Assembly (NCBI RefSeq): GCF_032062135.1 | Contig: NC_092859.1 | Coordinates: 44,961,011-45,025,010, forward strand | Origin: Pyxicephalus adspersus | Lineage: Eukaryota; Chordata; Amphibia; Anura; Pyxicephalidae | Length of the DNA: 64,000 nucleotides | Direction: 5' to 3' | In this document: piece after piece, positions 1 to 11,385 of the stretch | How the letters are laid out: the number at the start of each line of letters is the position of its first letter | How positions within the stretch are numbered: position 1 is the stretch's first letter | Translations under genes and position numbers: made by a program | Notes under the pieces: generated by a model | What the model was told of the DNA's origin: nothing | Databases searched by the model: none | The model's input: only the letters and a program-made list of their open reading frames with translations

Positions 1-689
1 ATCAGAGCCTATTTTTTCACACTTGTATTTGCTTTGTGATAGAGCTCTCCTTCATGCCATGTCACCAAGACTAGGCATGAATTATAGAAAGCTCTATAAG
101 GACTCTGTAAGGAATAAAAAATGCTTTTCAGTGCCATAACACAAGACATGAAATCCATTATTGTGTTAAATTGTCATACACTCCTAATAGCACCTCAAAT
201 ACACCATACTAGTGCACTACAGCAAACATGCAGTATTCACCACATAAATGGGCCATCAAACACAACACATGGCAACTCACATGATAAAAAAATGCAGTGC
301 ACAGATGCAGTAAACATAGCCCCAGACAAAAAAAATGGGGGGCTAACCCTTTTTCATTTTGCCAGAATCAATTTTTGATTTCCATGGATCCAGCTTAGAG
401 ATAGTAAAGTTGACATACTAGAATACTTCAGAATGCTCTCTTTCAGAAGCACTTAACCTGATTCTCCAAGAACTTACCAATCAATCCAGTGTCTAGAAAA
501 TGGATCATTTAATTTTTTGTCATCTGCTGATGTGAGATGTTGGTGTGATCCATACTGGGTTAAGTCTTTTTGTGTCCAGATCAAAGTCACCAAGTCAACT
601 TACCAATTGCATGGATTTTTTATATATAGCAAACGTGACATATTCCTCATCTACCTCAGGGTCTGCTCCATAGCTTTCACTCCTAATTT
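1..689. other. Unassigned AT-rich sequence
   Basis: No repeat family, RNA gene or convincing coding region is recognisable here. The open frames present are short, lack domain character and overlap each other, as expected by chance. Confidence 0.5.
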
Positions 690-1086
690 ATCTCGCGGTA
701 CAATTATTTTATTATTTTTATATGTCAATACTTCTTATTTTGAATTTCCCACTGGTCCCACCCCCCAGCGCACACCGCTCGCATGCACGCACACACAACA
801 CATGCTCGCCAAGCATCTTCATCTCCTTGCCTTGCATTCCCAGTGTTCACACACCGGGGGTTGCAAGGCCAGGGAAAACAGATGCCGGGCATCACCAAGG
901 GCACTCAGGTGCCGGCCGGGCATCGCCAAGCGACACAGATGCCCAGCCAGCATTGCCGGAGGATGCCGCAGGCTCTAAGGGATCAGATAAGCCCTCAATT
1001 CTATCCCAAGTGTGGCTTGGGATTAGCGCTCTTTGTAATGAAAATTAACCCTAAGCCAAACTCACGATTACCACCAGGGAGGTTAA
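690..1086. mobile_element. 5'-truncated piggyBac-like non-autonomous element, one TTAA end visible
   Basis: The right end reads ccaccagggaggTTAA with TTAA at 1083-1086. This is the same terminal design (CCTCCC next to TTAA) as the complete element at 54727-55099. The left part begins around a gcggtacaatt segment, which the complete element also has near its start (agcggtacattg); the true left terminus was not found. The interior is much more GC-rich than the surroundings. It carries a degenerate internal repeat at about 880-950, where the word gatgccgggcatc and close variants recur. The open frames of 100 to 150 codons in this interval overlap in different frames and are by-products of the GC-rich, stop-poor repeat, not genes. 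Confidence 0.55.
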
Positions 1087-3130
1087 ATCTCTTTCTCAAG
1101 TTGACAGCATGTGAACTCATTCTACATCTTTCTGTTGAAGCCCTTCCTTAATCCTCTCTTGCTGCACAGGCCCAGTTCCACAGGCCCACACTGTTGATAA
1201 TGAACCAGTAAATTTACTCAAGACATAAAGTTGTGAAAATTATGTAAACAAGTTGTACTTTCAATCTAAATGTTACTTAAATACAATGACTCTGCACTTT
1301 ATATTAGAAATACATACTCATGCTCATAAACAAAAAAACAATACAAATTTGATGCAGGGTGAAGAGAGGGGAAACCTGACCAACAATGATAATAAAAAAA
1401 AGACAAATCTTTTAGCCTATTTAAAAAGTTTGAGCTCTTTTCGTACTTCAAGACAACACATGTTGCCTAGTCTGCTGACATAATGACACATTAGCATCAT
1501 TCATTAAAAGTTAGTGCTTACACAATTATTAAGCTCTTGTTTTGGAACTTAAGTTTTATATTCATCTGAACTGCAATACATCATCCAAACTTATCATCTT
1601 ATTGCAAGCCAATCACCAGTTTCTGCACCAACAATTTGTCACCATTCATCATTATCTTAATCAAAACTGTATTGCTTGATTAGCAATAGAATCCTCTTTC
1701 TTAATACAAAAGTACAGTGATTAGTACTGCCAACTTCCAACAAGCATTTTATTCTCTTTCCAAAAAAAAACAAAACATTATACAAAGTACATTTAATGTT
1801 CTTGGCAACAATCTATTTCTACAGAAATAAATATTACAGTAAATAGTTATTCTACATTCACATACATCCTTGTCTTGCAATTGCTTTTTTATATGTATTA
1901 GGACCAATGCATAACCTTTTTGTCATAAATTCCTCCTGAAAAATTGCAAGTAGAATGTAACTGTGTCTAGGTACTGTTGTGTCTACAGACTCATATATAT
2001 ATATTTGAGGTGGCAATATAAGGTACTGATGACTGCCAATATCAGAAACTTTGGAGTGAGATTTTGTGATCGCTTTACTGTGCCCTTTGCTGGGGGCTCT
2101 GCCAGTAGCCCTGCTTCTTCCAAGATGGCCTCCTTCTCAATGAAAGAAAACGCATGGTATGTGAGTAATGGGGAAAGGTCTACTCTATCACTCCAAAAGG
2201 CTTTACCTATTTCAATCTCCCTTCTTAAAGTCAAAAGGCTTAGATCATTGACCCACCTCTGCGGTCATGTCTCTGCCATTTTAGAATAGATAAGTGCCAA
2301 AATGCCATAAAAGTTGAACAAGCAGAGACAGATTTCCACTTATTCTTTTCTAGGCTATCCTTTGCCACCTCCCCTTTACCAATATTTGATGCCTCTTATT
2401 AAAGTATCCAGGCATCAACATAAGGAAATAATCAAAAACCCAATGGATTAAACATCAATAATTGGAATTAAAATAGGGGGCGACCAAACTAACACAAATA
2501 AAAGTTCATTTTAAAGTCTGTTAAGTTATTCACCTAAGCAAGATGAGCAAGTAAAGACACAGGAGACCTAAATTAGATGATGTGCCATGAGTATTTACTT
2601 CCCCCTGAACTACAGTATCACATTATCTCAGCCCAAGATTTATGCAGCATAAAGTGCAGCCTTCAAAAGTTGTGCCCCTATTATGTTTTAAGGGTATAAT
2701 TCTGGTCATGATCATCGCAAATTGTGCTATTAAGAAGCAAGAGATATGTTCTGTAATGGGCTGAAAAAAGTAGTTCACACAACCAACGGGTAGTTGGGTA
2801 TTTATACAGCTAATAAGTGGGCAATTGTGACAACATGCAAGCAACAATCTTTCAAACAGCTATTTTTACAATATGTGACTCTGCAAGCAATACATGCAAT
2901 TGCAATAGTATTTGGACAATAAATAGGTAATTTTGAAAATTTATCAGCAGTAAATGGGACATTTTTGCATTAGGCAGGCAACAAAAGAGTAAAGATGACT
3001 ATCAGACGTGTAACAAATAAGCAAGAAAGGGATCAATCTGACGAAAAAAGGAAATGTTGCAACATGTAGGCAACAGAAAGGTAATGGGGAAAATATTCAG
3101 GAAACAATGACTTGCCAAGACTATTATGGG
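1087..3130. other. Unassigned sequence
   Basis: No mobile element or gene is recognised. Around 1983-2289 both strands are open for 80 to 100 codons, but neither translation resembles a family I know. The stretch is reported as uncharacterised. Confidence 0.4.
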
Positions 3131-3308
3131 ATGACCTAAGTTATCCAGCAAACCTTAAATGGACTTAGTCCAGGATTGAAAACATTTGCCAACTAATAGC
3201 AAATGTTTTTAAAGAAGTCCATTACAGGTTTGTTGACAGGTTTGTTGGATCACTCAGATTTTCAAATAATGGATTCTTCTCCAGTCTAGGTGAGGTTAAT
3301 AAATCAGG
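3131..3308. repeat. Degenerate copy of the palindromic 220-bp MITE family
   Basis: It shares with the better copies at 5705-5925 and 57450-57672 the inner words atccagcaaacc, tccaggattgaaaacattt, agcaaatgtttt and tttgttggatcact, and it ends in taataaatcaggt. The left terminus is eroded. The middle of the family is built as a long inverted repeat, so orientation is not meaningful. This is the most diverged of the four copies. Confidence 0.7.
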
Positions 3309-4967
3309 TTCTGTGAATGTGTGAATTAAACTGTTGCAATATATGAGCAACGGATAGGCAATTTTGAAAATGCACAGAAAATTACAGCCATTAAGACCAT
3401 GGCAATACCTGAAGTACAGGTAATAATGTTTCTTACATTGATGGTCAGTGGATAAATAAGGGATTCATTTTTTGTATGCATTTGTAGTTGTGATGCAGTT
3501 ACTAAAAGTGACAAGTCAATTCTGGCTGTGCGGATATTTATTCCACTGCTGGAGGAAGAACTGAACCCCAATGGTACTCTGCATGATAAACTGGTTCGCA
3601 AACTCAACAAATGACAACATGGCAGTTGAAAAGGGGTGACTTGGAGTAGCTAACAGTCTAAAACTGTGTGCATCTGGGCTACTGAATAATCAGATGGATT
3701 GTTTTTTTTCTCAATGTTTTTCGAAAAGTTCTGATGCTGACTATGCACCAGCATGCAGGGATAATATGAGTTCAATCAATGCGATAGGTAGCTGCAGTCC
3801 ATTGTTAATTACAGCACCCAGGATGGAATGCAGGCCCTCCGGTAGGTACACCATTGTCCAGTAGTTTCTCTCCTGTATTAATTTCTCTCTATAAAAGAAA
3901 CAGAATTGCGATTCTCCCCATTCTCTACCACAAACTAATCAAATTTAAAAACTAAAGGAATAAAAAGCTGCCAATTCAAAGAACTTTAAATCTAATTGAG
4001 GTGTAAAAATAATATCTAAACTCCTTTGTGATATTTATTGAGTAACTTTAAAATTTTACAGAGATACATTGACAAACACAGGTAAAATAATTGACTGTAA
4101 CCACTGAGCCTAAAACTACTTCTAATCTTAACAAACCAAAACTTAAGTTAACTTTTAATAAAGTTTCTGCTCTATGTCTTGGAGTAGTCCTTGCTTCTAA
4201 TTGGATAAAAAAAAAGTTTTAAAAATAGAAAACTGCAAATGTACCTATTGTTCCAAATGTTTACTCGTTTACTTTCCCCAAAGGAAATCAATTACTTTTG
4301 TCACATAATTATGACCTATAGAGTACTTAAACAGTTAAACTAACTGGTTGATCAGTGTCCAAGTTTACAAACTCTCCAGCACAGGGTCAAACAAACACAT
4401 TCAAGTGAAGGTACCAATCCTGCCCCCAGACAAATCATTAGAGCGAGCCTGCCACCCCAGGGATTAGTTCAGAGTCACAGCTCAGTGGTAATATTGCGCT
4501 TAGCCAGACAGAGGGCACGAGAGGTCGTGCATTTTTTTCTCATTGTTGTACATGTAGGATAAAGGGGTCACTATGGTCAAATGATTTTAGCCACTAAACA
4601 ACAAATCCCATAAATAAATAATCTAATATCTCTTCCCCATTGTACCAAATTATTTTTGAGTTTGTTATTGTGCAACTGAACAAAATGTAAATTAAATGCA
4701 TGTTTGGAGGACTCCTGTAATGCCAAATTAACATTGGCTTCTAACATTCAATACTAGTCATTTCATTATGGAAAAAATTACTTTGACCGACGCTTCCTTC
4801 CGTGGTTTGGAATGAATACTTTTATTTCCTCTAATAGCATAAATATTTTTTTTTTTAGTATTTACAGTACCTAGCTCAATGACATTGAGCAACTAGGCAA
4901 CTAGCAATGGCAACTAGGCAAAAGTTGTATGTACAATTCATGCTGTGTACAAAGTTAACCAGGCAGA
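3309..4967. other. Unassigned AT-rich sequence
   Basis: Nothing recognisable beyond short poly-A/T tracts (for example near 4848). No coding signal. Confidence 0.5.
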
Positions 4968-5280
4968 TTAAAGCTGCGTACACACGTCAAATTTTTCTCG
5001 CCCGATAATCGGCATCGGCCAGATATCGGGCGAGAATCTGGCGTGTGTACAACCCAGGTCATTCATCGTCGGACGATGAACGACGAGCGATCCTAATGCA
5101 AGGGAAGGGGGAGAGCGCGCAGCAGGGTGCCGCTCCGTCGCTCTCCCCCTCCCCTCTCCATAGAGCAGATTGGTGCTGAATGTACAGCACTCGTTCATGC
5201 ATCTTGCGGTTCTTATCGTTAGAAAGGATCGTGAAAGATCCTTTCCAACGACAAGAATTGCACGTGTGTATGCTGCTTAA
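4968..5280. mobile_element. TTAA-flanked GC-rich MITE
   Basis: The element lies between TTAA at 4968-4971 and TTAA at 5277-5280. Its ends form an inverted repeat: gctgcgtacacacgt on the left pairs with acgtgtgtatgctgc on the right (13 of 15 positions). Inside are further inverted words, such as ctcgcccgata with tatcgggcgag, and gaaaggatcgtgaaagatcctttc near the right end. There is no transposase, so it must be moved in trans. TTAA duplication is known for both piggyBac and Kolobok superfamilies. The termini do not begin with CC as piggyBac ends do, so Kolobok-like is my preferred but unproven placement. Confidence 0.85.
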
Positions 5281-5704
5281 GCCAACCAGGATTGTTTTAC
5301 AGGTAGGTATTCTCTATGGATGGCTGAATTCTACACAGTGTTATCTAAGGAAGGGGCCAGTTGTGTGTGGCTTATAAACACATTAAATTCACCATTGTAA
5401 GTTGCAGTATTGGACTGTAAAAATTGTGCTTAAATACACTTTAATGCAATTCATACTGTATGTGTTGTTGTGTGAAGCCATTCATTTTGAACAGCAGATC
5501 AATGCATATATTTGGTGGGGCTAAGAATAGACCTTTTACGCTCCCTGTTTAATACTTCAAAAGAATAAGTAATCAGCAAACGAATTGTACAGTGATAAGG
5601 TTACAGCCTTGATGTATAATTTTGGATTTTGCAAAACAAAGACATTTATTCTCATTTCTCTTTCCATTAACAAAATAAAATCTCCCATTGGGTTCAGACA
5701 ATGG
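5281..5704. other. Unassigned sequence between two MITEs
   Basis: No feature recognised; it separates the TTAA-flanked element from the palindromic MITE. Confidence 0.5.
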
Positions 5705-5925
5705 GCCTGATTTATTAAAGCTCTCCAAGGCTGGAGAGGATACACATTCATCAGAGAACCTAGGTGATCCAGCAAACTTGAAATAGATTCCCTAAAAGTA
5801 ATTTGCTATTTGTTAGCAAGTGTTTTCAATCCTGGACCAGATCCATGCCAGGTTTGCTGGATCACCCAGCTTCACTGATGAAAGTAAATCATCTCCAGCC
5901 TTTGAGAGCTTTAGTAAATCAGGCC
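5705..5925. mobile_element. Palindromic MITE, 221 bp, near full length
   Basis: The ends are inverted copies: gcctgatttattaaagctct on the left and agagctttagtaaatcaggc on the right. The inverted symmetry continues inward through the gctggaga words, the gtgatccagcaaac/gtttgctggatcac words and the central gcaaat blocks, so nearly the whole unit can fold into one hairpin. It has no coding capacity. Three relatives lie in the window (3131-3308, 52064-52263, 57450-57672). The target duplication is not obvious, so I do not assign a superfamily. Confidence 0.85.
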
Positions 5926-7284
5926 TCTTATCTGTCAGGTAAGTTACCCATTACTATTATCCAATATTTATTTGACAATCAAACTTTAAATACCAATTAA
6001 TAGGAATAATTTACCTTATTTGTCAAGATAATTATGGCATATAAGCCAAAGTTTTATAACATTTTATCACGCATAATTTAAGGTTTTCTTTTGATTTTTT
6101 CTTTCTTGACTTATGTGTTATGGAAATCTTGTTAGCAAAGATGGTGAAAGTTTGATTATTTAGCATACAAAAGCTAATAGCACCATAATCTGCTAAAGCA
6201 AGCATGTTACATACCAGTCTACAAAACCTATGTTATACAAATGAGAAATTTGAAGGATTAAAACTAAACTGCCACTAAATTTTTTTTTCCATAACTTTTT
6301 GTTCCTATGATGTTCATATACAGAATTGCAAGAACAGTTTAAAGAAAGGGACAGGTAAGCATTGACAGCAAAAAAAGAATTTTCAAGGCTTCAACTGTTC
6401 CCCACAGGGCCAGGTTTATATTTTTTCTGCCTCTATGTTGCAGAAATCAATGTGTTTCCTGTGCTGCAAAATTCTAGGTTATTCATTAATAACCACAAAC
6501 ACATTTCCTAACACTAATATTCACATATTTTTATTCAGTGGTCATTTCTAAGTATTTTAGATGCCTTCAAAGTATATAATACTGACAATTTATTTTACCT
6601 GCATTAACTAAATGTTGAAATAGCAGTGAAGACCAGGTGTTACTGCTGAGTATGATGTATATTTATTAGTAAAGCCAGAAGTGAAGCAACATGGGTTGTG
6701 CAAGTAGCCATATTTTTGATTTTTTTTAAAGAGAGAAAGCCTGTTAAAGGGACAATGCAGCATGGTATATATTACATTATTTTCGCCACTATCCTTGTCG
6801 CTGAAAAATTCGGGAGTATGTACCACACAGCATAGCATCCATATTGCAGCAAATGAGGTTATTTAGCAGTGTCCATTACATTGCCAGTCAATAGTAATAA
6901 TGACCTGACTGTTATTAGTGGGAGAAACCCCACTGATGATGGTCAGTGGGGGAAAATTACCTCGTATGATTAGTCAAAAAAAAAAAATCCCTGGCATCAT
7001 TGGCAAGTTGGAATAAAATGCCCAATGCCATTGGTTAGATCAGACCCCCTGCAACATCCAGGTTAGCCCACTTAGACTTTTCCTAACACAACACATTCAA
7101 ATCTCAGACCAGCAGGATGTCTTCTATCCTCCTTCATACTCAGATTAGTTCTCTTAAAATTCAATCCCCAGGTCAAACTTTCTTTAATGCTCAAACCTCC
7201 CCCTTTAAACTCCTCTTCAGACTCTAGACCAATCTACATTTAAAAACACCTTCCAACCTCAGATCACCTTCTCCTTTCCCATAT
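5926..7284. other. Unassigned sequence
   Basis: No family recognised. At 6895-6960 there are short near-repeats built on gtggg and ttattag words, possibly an old repeat fragment too diverged to name. Confidence 0.4.
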
Positions 7285-7585
7285 ACAGCCACACCAACAG
7301 AATGGCTCAGATCACACTGAAGAAGTCAAATTCCAGGACTACTCTTTTGGCTCTGTGCTGTTTCACAAGACCAGATATGGAAACGGTATAGATTTCCCGA
7401 CTGTTCTGTACCGGCACTACACTGCACAGAAGTTTGATACAACCATTGGGCGCTTGAATGAAGATTTCAGCAACTGGCACCAGGGCATGGAAAAGGTCCA
7501 TGGGACATTAGGATTTAAATCAAACCATTGGATATTCTCAAAAAAAATTGTGATGGTTAATGGGTCTACAAGTAGCAGCCAATAA
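7285..7585 (+). other. Unidentified open stretch, possible exon or retrocopy fragment
   Basis: The plus-strand frame through cag aat ggc (7298) stays open from before 7285 to a TAA at 7583-7585; the first ATG is at 7355. The translation is balanced in composition, with charged and aromatic residues (for example KTRYGNGIDFPTVLYRHY), unlike the low-complexity chance frames elsewhere. A pyrimidine-rich run followed by atatacag at about 7270-7288 could be a splice acceptor; no convincing donor was found. The opposite strand is open over 7307-7501 as well, which weakens the case. I do not recognise the protein. It could be an exon, a fragment of a transposon protein or chance. Confidence 0.25.
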
Positions 7586-9504
7586 GGGATTTAGAAGTAA
7601 CCAAGGAAGGGAAGCTGTGGTCCTGGTTTAGGAATGTTTATATGGCCCCTATCACTGCAGCAATTAAAGTGTTTGTACTATATCAGATTGCTCAGATTAT
7701 GCATATAATGGTATGTTTTTACTTTGTTTATGCCAAAAAGATTTTAAGTCTAAAAGAAGAAGATAATACAGTTTTATTTACAGCAGACATGTCCCCAGTG
7801 TATTGTCCTCAAACAAAAGATAAAATATTAGAATAGAACATTACATATGTTGTAAGTAAACATTGAAGGTGAGTGCAGACAAATAGTACTGCAACCGGTT
7901 GTAAAGAGAATGCTAACACAGAAGAGCTGTGCAACTCTCGTTTTGCAGGGTTGAGATTGTTGCCTATTTAAATAAAATATTATGTATGTAGTAAAACAAA
8001 TCTACAAACACTAAGTGCTTTTTATCATGGTCGGTGCAGACCAGACTTGATATGGTGGTCAAAATAAGATTAGCTACTTTTGTAATTTGGTTTTCTCACG
8101 AAGCATACATTAACATGAAATTGCTGTAATTATCTGACCCTTGCTGCTACCTAAACTTTATATTCTGGCACAGCACAAACAAAGTGAAATGTGATGATGA
8201 CCAATATTATCCTTTTTGCACTTTGCGTCCTGAAGAGCAGTTATTTTGTCAGCTCCCATGAAAATTGTCTCTGAAAATTGTCTTTAATAGATCCAAATTC
8301 CAGCAAGCTGACAAGTATGTGCTAGATATACAAGAATTAATTTATTGTCCGTCCATACGCCTACAATATCATTTTTCCTTTCTGGCCACAAAGCCATTCT
8401 ATTTGAATAGTGCAAAATATTTCAGATTTTCTAGCACTGTGATACATTTTAAAATGTATTATCTAGGTGTATATTAGAGCACGTGCCTACACAAAATAAA
8501 TAACAGAATTGAAATAAAGAACTTGTTGTCTATAGAAAATACACTTATCACCTGCAGATATTTATTTCTCTCTTGATGTTTTGTTCTTATTGTGTGTAGC
8601 AGTTTACCATTATTACTAATCTCTAAATGCAACCATTGCTTCATCATGAACTGTTCATTAATTGCTACCCTACGCTCCTTACCTATTATTGGTTTCACCC
8701 TTTTAAACTCCAACTAATAGAACGCAACTTTAACAGTCAACAGTAATCCAAACACCATAATCACAAAGCCATTTAAACAATAACAGGGAACAAACACAAT
8801 TAAAAACACCTCTGCACTTAAACAATTTTCTCACAAAGACAAAGCTAAATGCTTAGTAATTAAAGGGACAGAAAAAAAACAGATAATCATAATAATAAAG
8901 AGGGGAAAAAAGACTGTGGTTCTAAAAAGCCTATATTTATTCTCACATTAATCTGGTTTACTGAGGTTTACAAGGCTGAGTCATGTTTGTAATTAAAGTG
9001 ACCCATTATGATTTTTTATCTGACCACCCCACCCCTCCACCCAAAAAAAGAACTGTAGAACATTAATATATTAAGCAACTTTTTCTTGCCAAAAATGTAA
9101 CTTATAAGTGATGATACTCCTGCTGAGAAACTGCCATTTCTGGGATCACTCCTGGATAGGTCACAGCTTTCACTGGTTCCTCCTCCTGGAATGTACATCA
9201 CCACTATTTGTTGCAGTTTCATTACTATAGTATTTTACTTTATTTTACAAGTATATGAGTTGGTAATAGCTAGAGAACTAGAGCTGGCCTTTAATTCAGT
9301 GTGGTGCAGTGAACCACATCACAACCTCTTTCAACCTCACAGCAAAGCATTCATCAAATGCTACAGTTGACTCTAAAAACTGTGAAGATCATGCTCCTTT
9401 CAACCACAAATCTGAAAGAAGCCTATTCATGTAACATATGGCAATGGCAACTATGCACAGGCAACAGATAATTGTAACAATCATTTTTATAAATTATAAA
9501 AGCC
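7586..9504. other. Unassigned AT-rich sequence
   Basis: No repeat or gene recognised. The open frames are short and of chance character. Confidence 0.5.
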
Positions 9505-10159
9505 GGTATAACAAATTCAAAGAGTCAATCAAGTTCAACCACCAGGAAAATAAACAAATCACCTTTAAAAACCCTTTAGACATAGTTGAACCAGAGGAAA
9601 TCAAAAATTCCCTGGTTCAATTTGCTCCAACAAGTGAAAAAAGTCCTGATCCTGTGAGGCAATTGGATATTTCCTGGCTCAACTGTCTCTGTTATCTTTA
9701 CTTAAAAATTGTATAAAATTATATTATGTGCTTCAAGAAAAGCATCCAGCTTTTTCTTAAAGCAAGCTATAAATTTTTCCAAAATAACTTCCCAAGCAGC
9801 CTAGTCCACATTTTCACAGACCTTACAGTAAAGAATCCTGTTCTTATCGGGAGATACATTTCTTCTCCTTCAAATGCAAAGAATGACCCCCTTGTCCTTT
9901 GTATTGACCTCAAAGTAAATAATTGAGAGGAAAGTTCCCTATGTGGATCATATACCCACTTAAACTTCTCAGGGAAGAATAAACTCAGTTCAGCTAATCT
10001 CTCCTGATAGCTGAGTTCATCCATTCCTTTTATTAGTTTATCTGCCCTTCTCTGCACTCTCTCCAATTCCACAATATCCTTTTTTTGAACTGGTGCCCAA
10101 AACTAGACTGCATATTCCAGATGTGGTCTGACCAATGCTTTATACAGGGGCAGGATTAC
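9505..10159 (-). mobile_element. CR1-like LINE, 3' half (end of reverse transcriptase and 3' UTR)
   Basis: Read on the minus strand, the segment encodes the tail of a CR1/L2-group reverse transcriptase: a stretch equivalent to LYKALVRPHLEYAV, then ELERVQRRADKLIKG and LSYQERLAELSLF (open frame 9767-10072). It is followed by a 3' UTR running down to about 9505 with the gttgaacttga word near the end. The upstream half of the same element continues at 10731-11385 beyond a mariner insertion. Frameshifts and stops show it is dead. The RT domain would have made cDNA from the LINE transcript at the target site. Confidence 0.85.
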
Positions 10160-10730
10160 GAGTGGGTGCTGAAAAGTTCCTGGCTTTGCCCAGAAAGAAG
10201 AGAGCCAGAGTTATGAAATAACACATTTATTAAGCAAATTCCCCCCTGAGACTGATGCACTTGGTAGAGCGTAGTTGCAGCTATTCTAGACCATTCAAAT
10301 AAAAGTCCTTTGGTTGGGTCGCAAACCAGATCTCAGCAGCATCTTTGACGTCAGAAATGTCTTCAAAACTTTGCCCCTTCAGGTGTTTCTTCAAAATCGA
10401 GAACAGTTAATAGTCCGAAGGGGCCAGGTCAGGTGAGTAGGGGGTACAGTGGACCAATTGTAAACCCAGGGTGTTTAATTTGGCAGCCACAATGTTGGAC
10501 GTGTGTGCAGGTGCATTGTCCTGCAAAAAAAGGATCCCTTTGGTCAACTTTCCACAGCATTTCGTCTTAATTTCCACATTCAGCTGGTCCAGGAGGTTAG
10601 CATAATACTGTCCGGTGATACTAGAGCCCTGACTAGAGCCCTGAGGTAGGTAGTCCACCAACAGAATACCGTCTTTGTCCCAGAAAACGGACGCCATGAC
10701 TTTTTTGGCCAATTTCTGGTTTCAGAACTT
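10160..10730 (-). mobile_element. Mariner transposase remnant inserted in the LINE
   Basis: The minus strand encodes the C-terminal half of a mariner (DD34D) transposase. The open frame 10407-10712 starts in AKKVMASVFWDKDG and contains FLQDNAPAHT with the second catalytic aspartate and YSPDLAPSDY with the third. The frame continues past a TAA into LFSILKKHLKGQSF and ends near 10200 in a RSTKCISLRGEF-like tail. The N-terminal DNA-binding half and first catalytic aspartate are missing, and TGA, TAA and TAG codons interrupt the rest. The downstream edge runs gagtgggtgctgaaaagttc at about 10160, consistent with a mariner terminal repeat. The 5' terminus is lost at the LINE junction near 10730. 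Confidence 0.9.
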
Positions 10731-11385
10731 CTTCTTAATACAAGAAAGTACTTTACTAGCTTTAAATATTGCAGCTTGGCATTGCATGCTGTTTTTAAGT
10801 CTATGATCTACAAGAACCCCCAGATCATTTTCCATTTTTGACTCCCCCAAATGTAGTCCCCCCAGACAGCATGAAGCATGCATTTTGTAAGCCCCCCAAG
10901 TGCATACCTTTACATTTATCTTGGCTGCCCAATCAAACAGTACATTCAGGTCTTCTTGTATATTATAGACATTTTGTATGGACTTAACTCCATTACATAG
11001 TTTGGTGTCATCTGCAAATTCAGAAATTATGCTTGTGGAGAATTGTGAAGTTTCACTGCCAAAGAGATGTAGGTGTTGCTACAGGTTGCTGAACAGAGGA
11101 TCTGCGGCAGAGTGGAAACACTAACTTGCATATTAACCGTCTGTGGAGTACTGTGTCTTTAGCAAAAGTTCACTAGTTCAAAGTACACTATATCAACTGC
11201 TACTCCACTGTCTACTTGTTTACTGACTTCCTCATAAAACAGAGTAAATTTGTTTGACAACTTATAATATTATTTTCCAGCAGAAACTCTTTTAAGTGGT
11301 TCTTTATTGAACTCTCTAAAATCTTTCCAACTATGGACGTTAAACTAACCGGTCTGTAGTTACTTGGTTAACTCTTTACATGTAA
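10731..11385 (-). mobile_element. CR1-like LINE, upstream reverse transcriptase part
   Basis: On the minus strand the order is N- to C-terminal: a SNYRPVSLTSIVGKILE motif near 11370-11320, a degraded KAFD region near 11170, the catalytic FADDTKLCNGVK motif near 11035-11000, and a DLGVLVDHRLK block near 10830-10800. The coding region then runs into the mariner insertion. These are standard RT motifs of CR1/L2-group LINEs. Together with 9505-10159 this is one copy, truncated at its 5' end as LINEs usually are, with internal deletions between the KAFD and FADD motifs. Confidence 0.85.

Noticed and set aside
517..1151. Overlapping open frames of 108 to 153 codons near the left end
   Set aside because: They overlap in all three plus frames across a GC-rich transposon interior; the translations are His/Cys/Pro-rich and share no domain.
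1963..2289. Open frames on both strands, 83 and 108 codons
   Set aside because: No recognisable motif and open on both strands; more likely a stop-poor stretch than a gene.
4968..5198. 76-codon minus-strand frame
   Set aside because: Lies wholly inside the TTAA-flanked MITE and is a by-product of its GC-rich interior.
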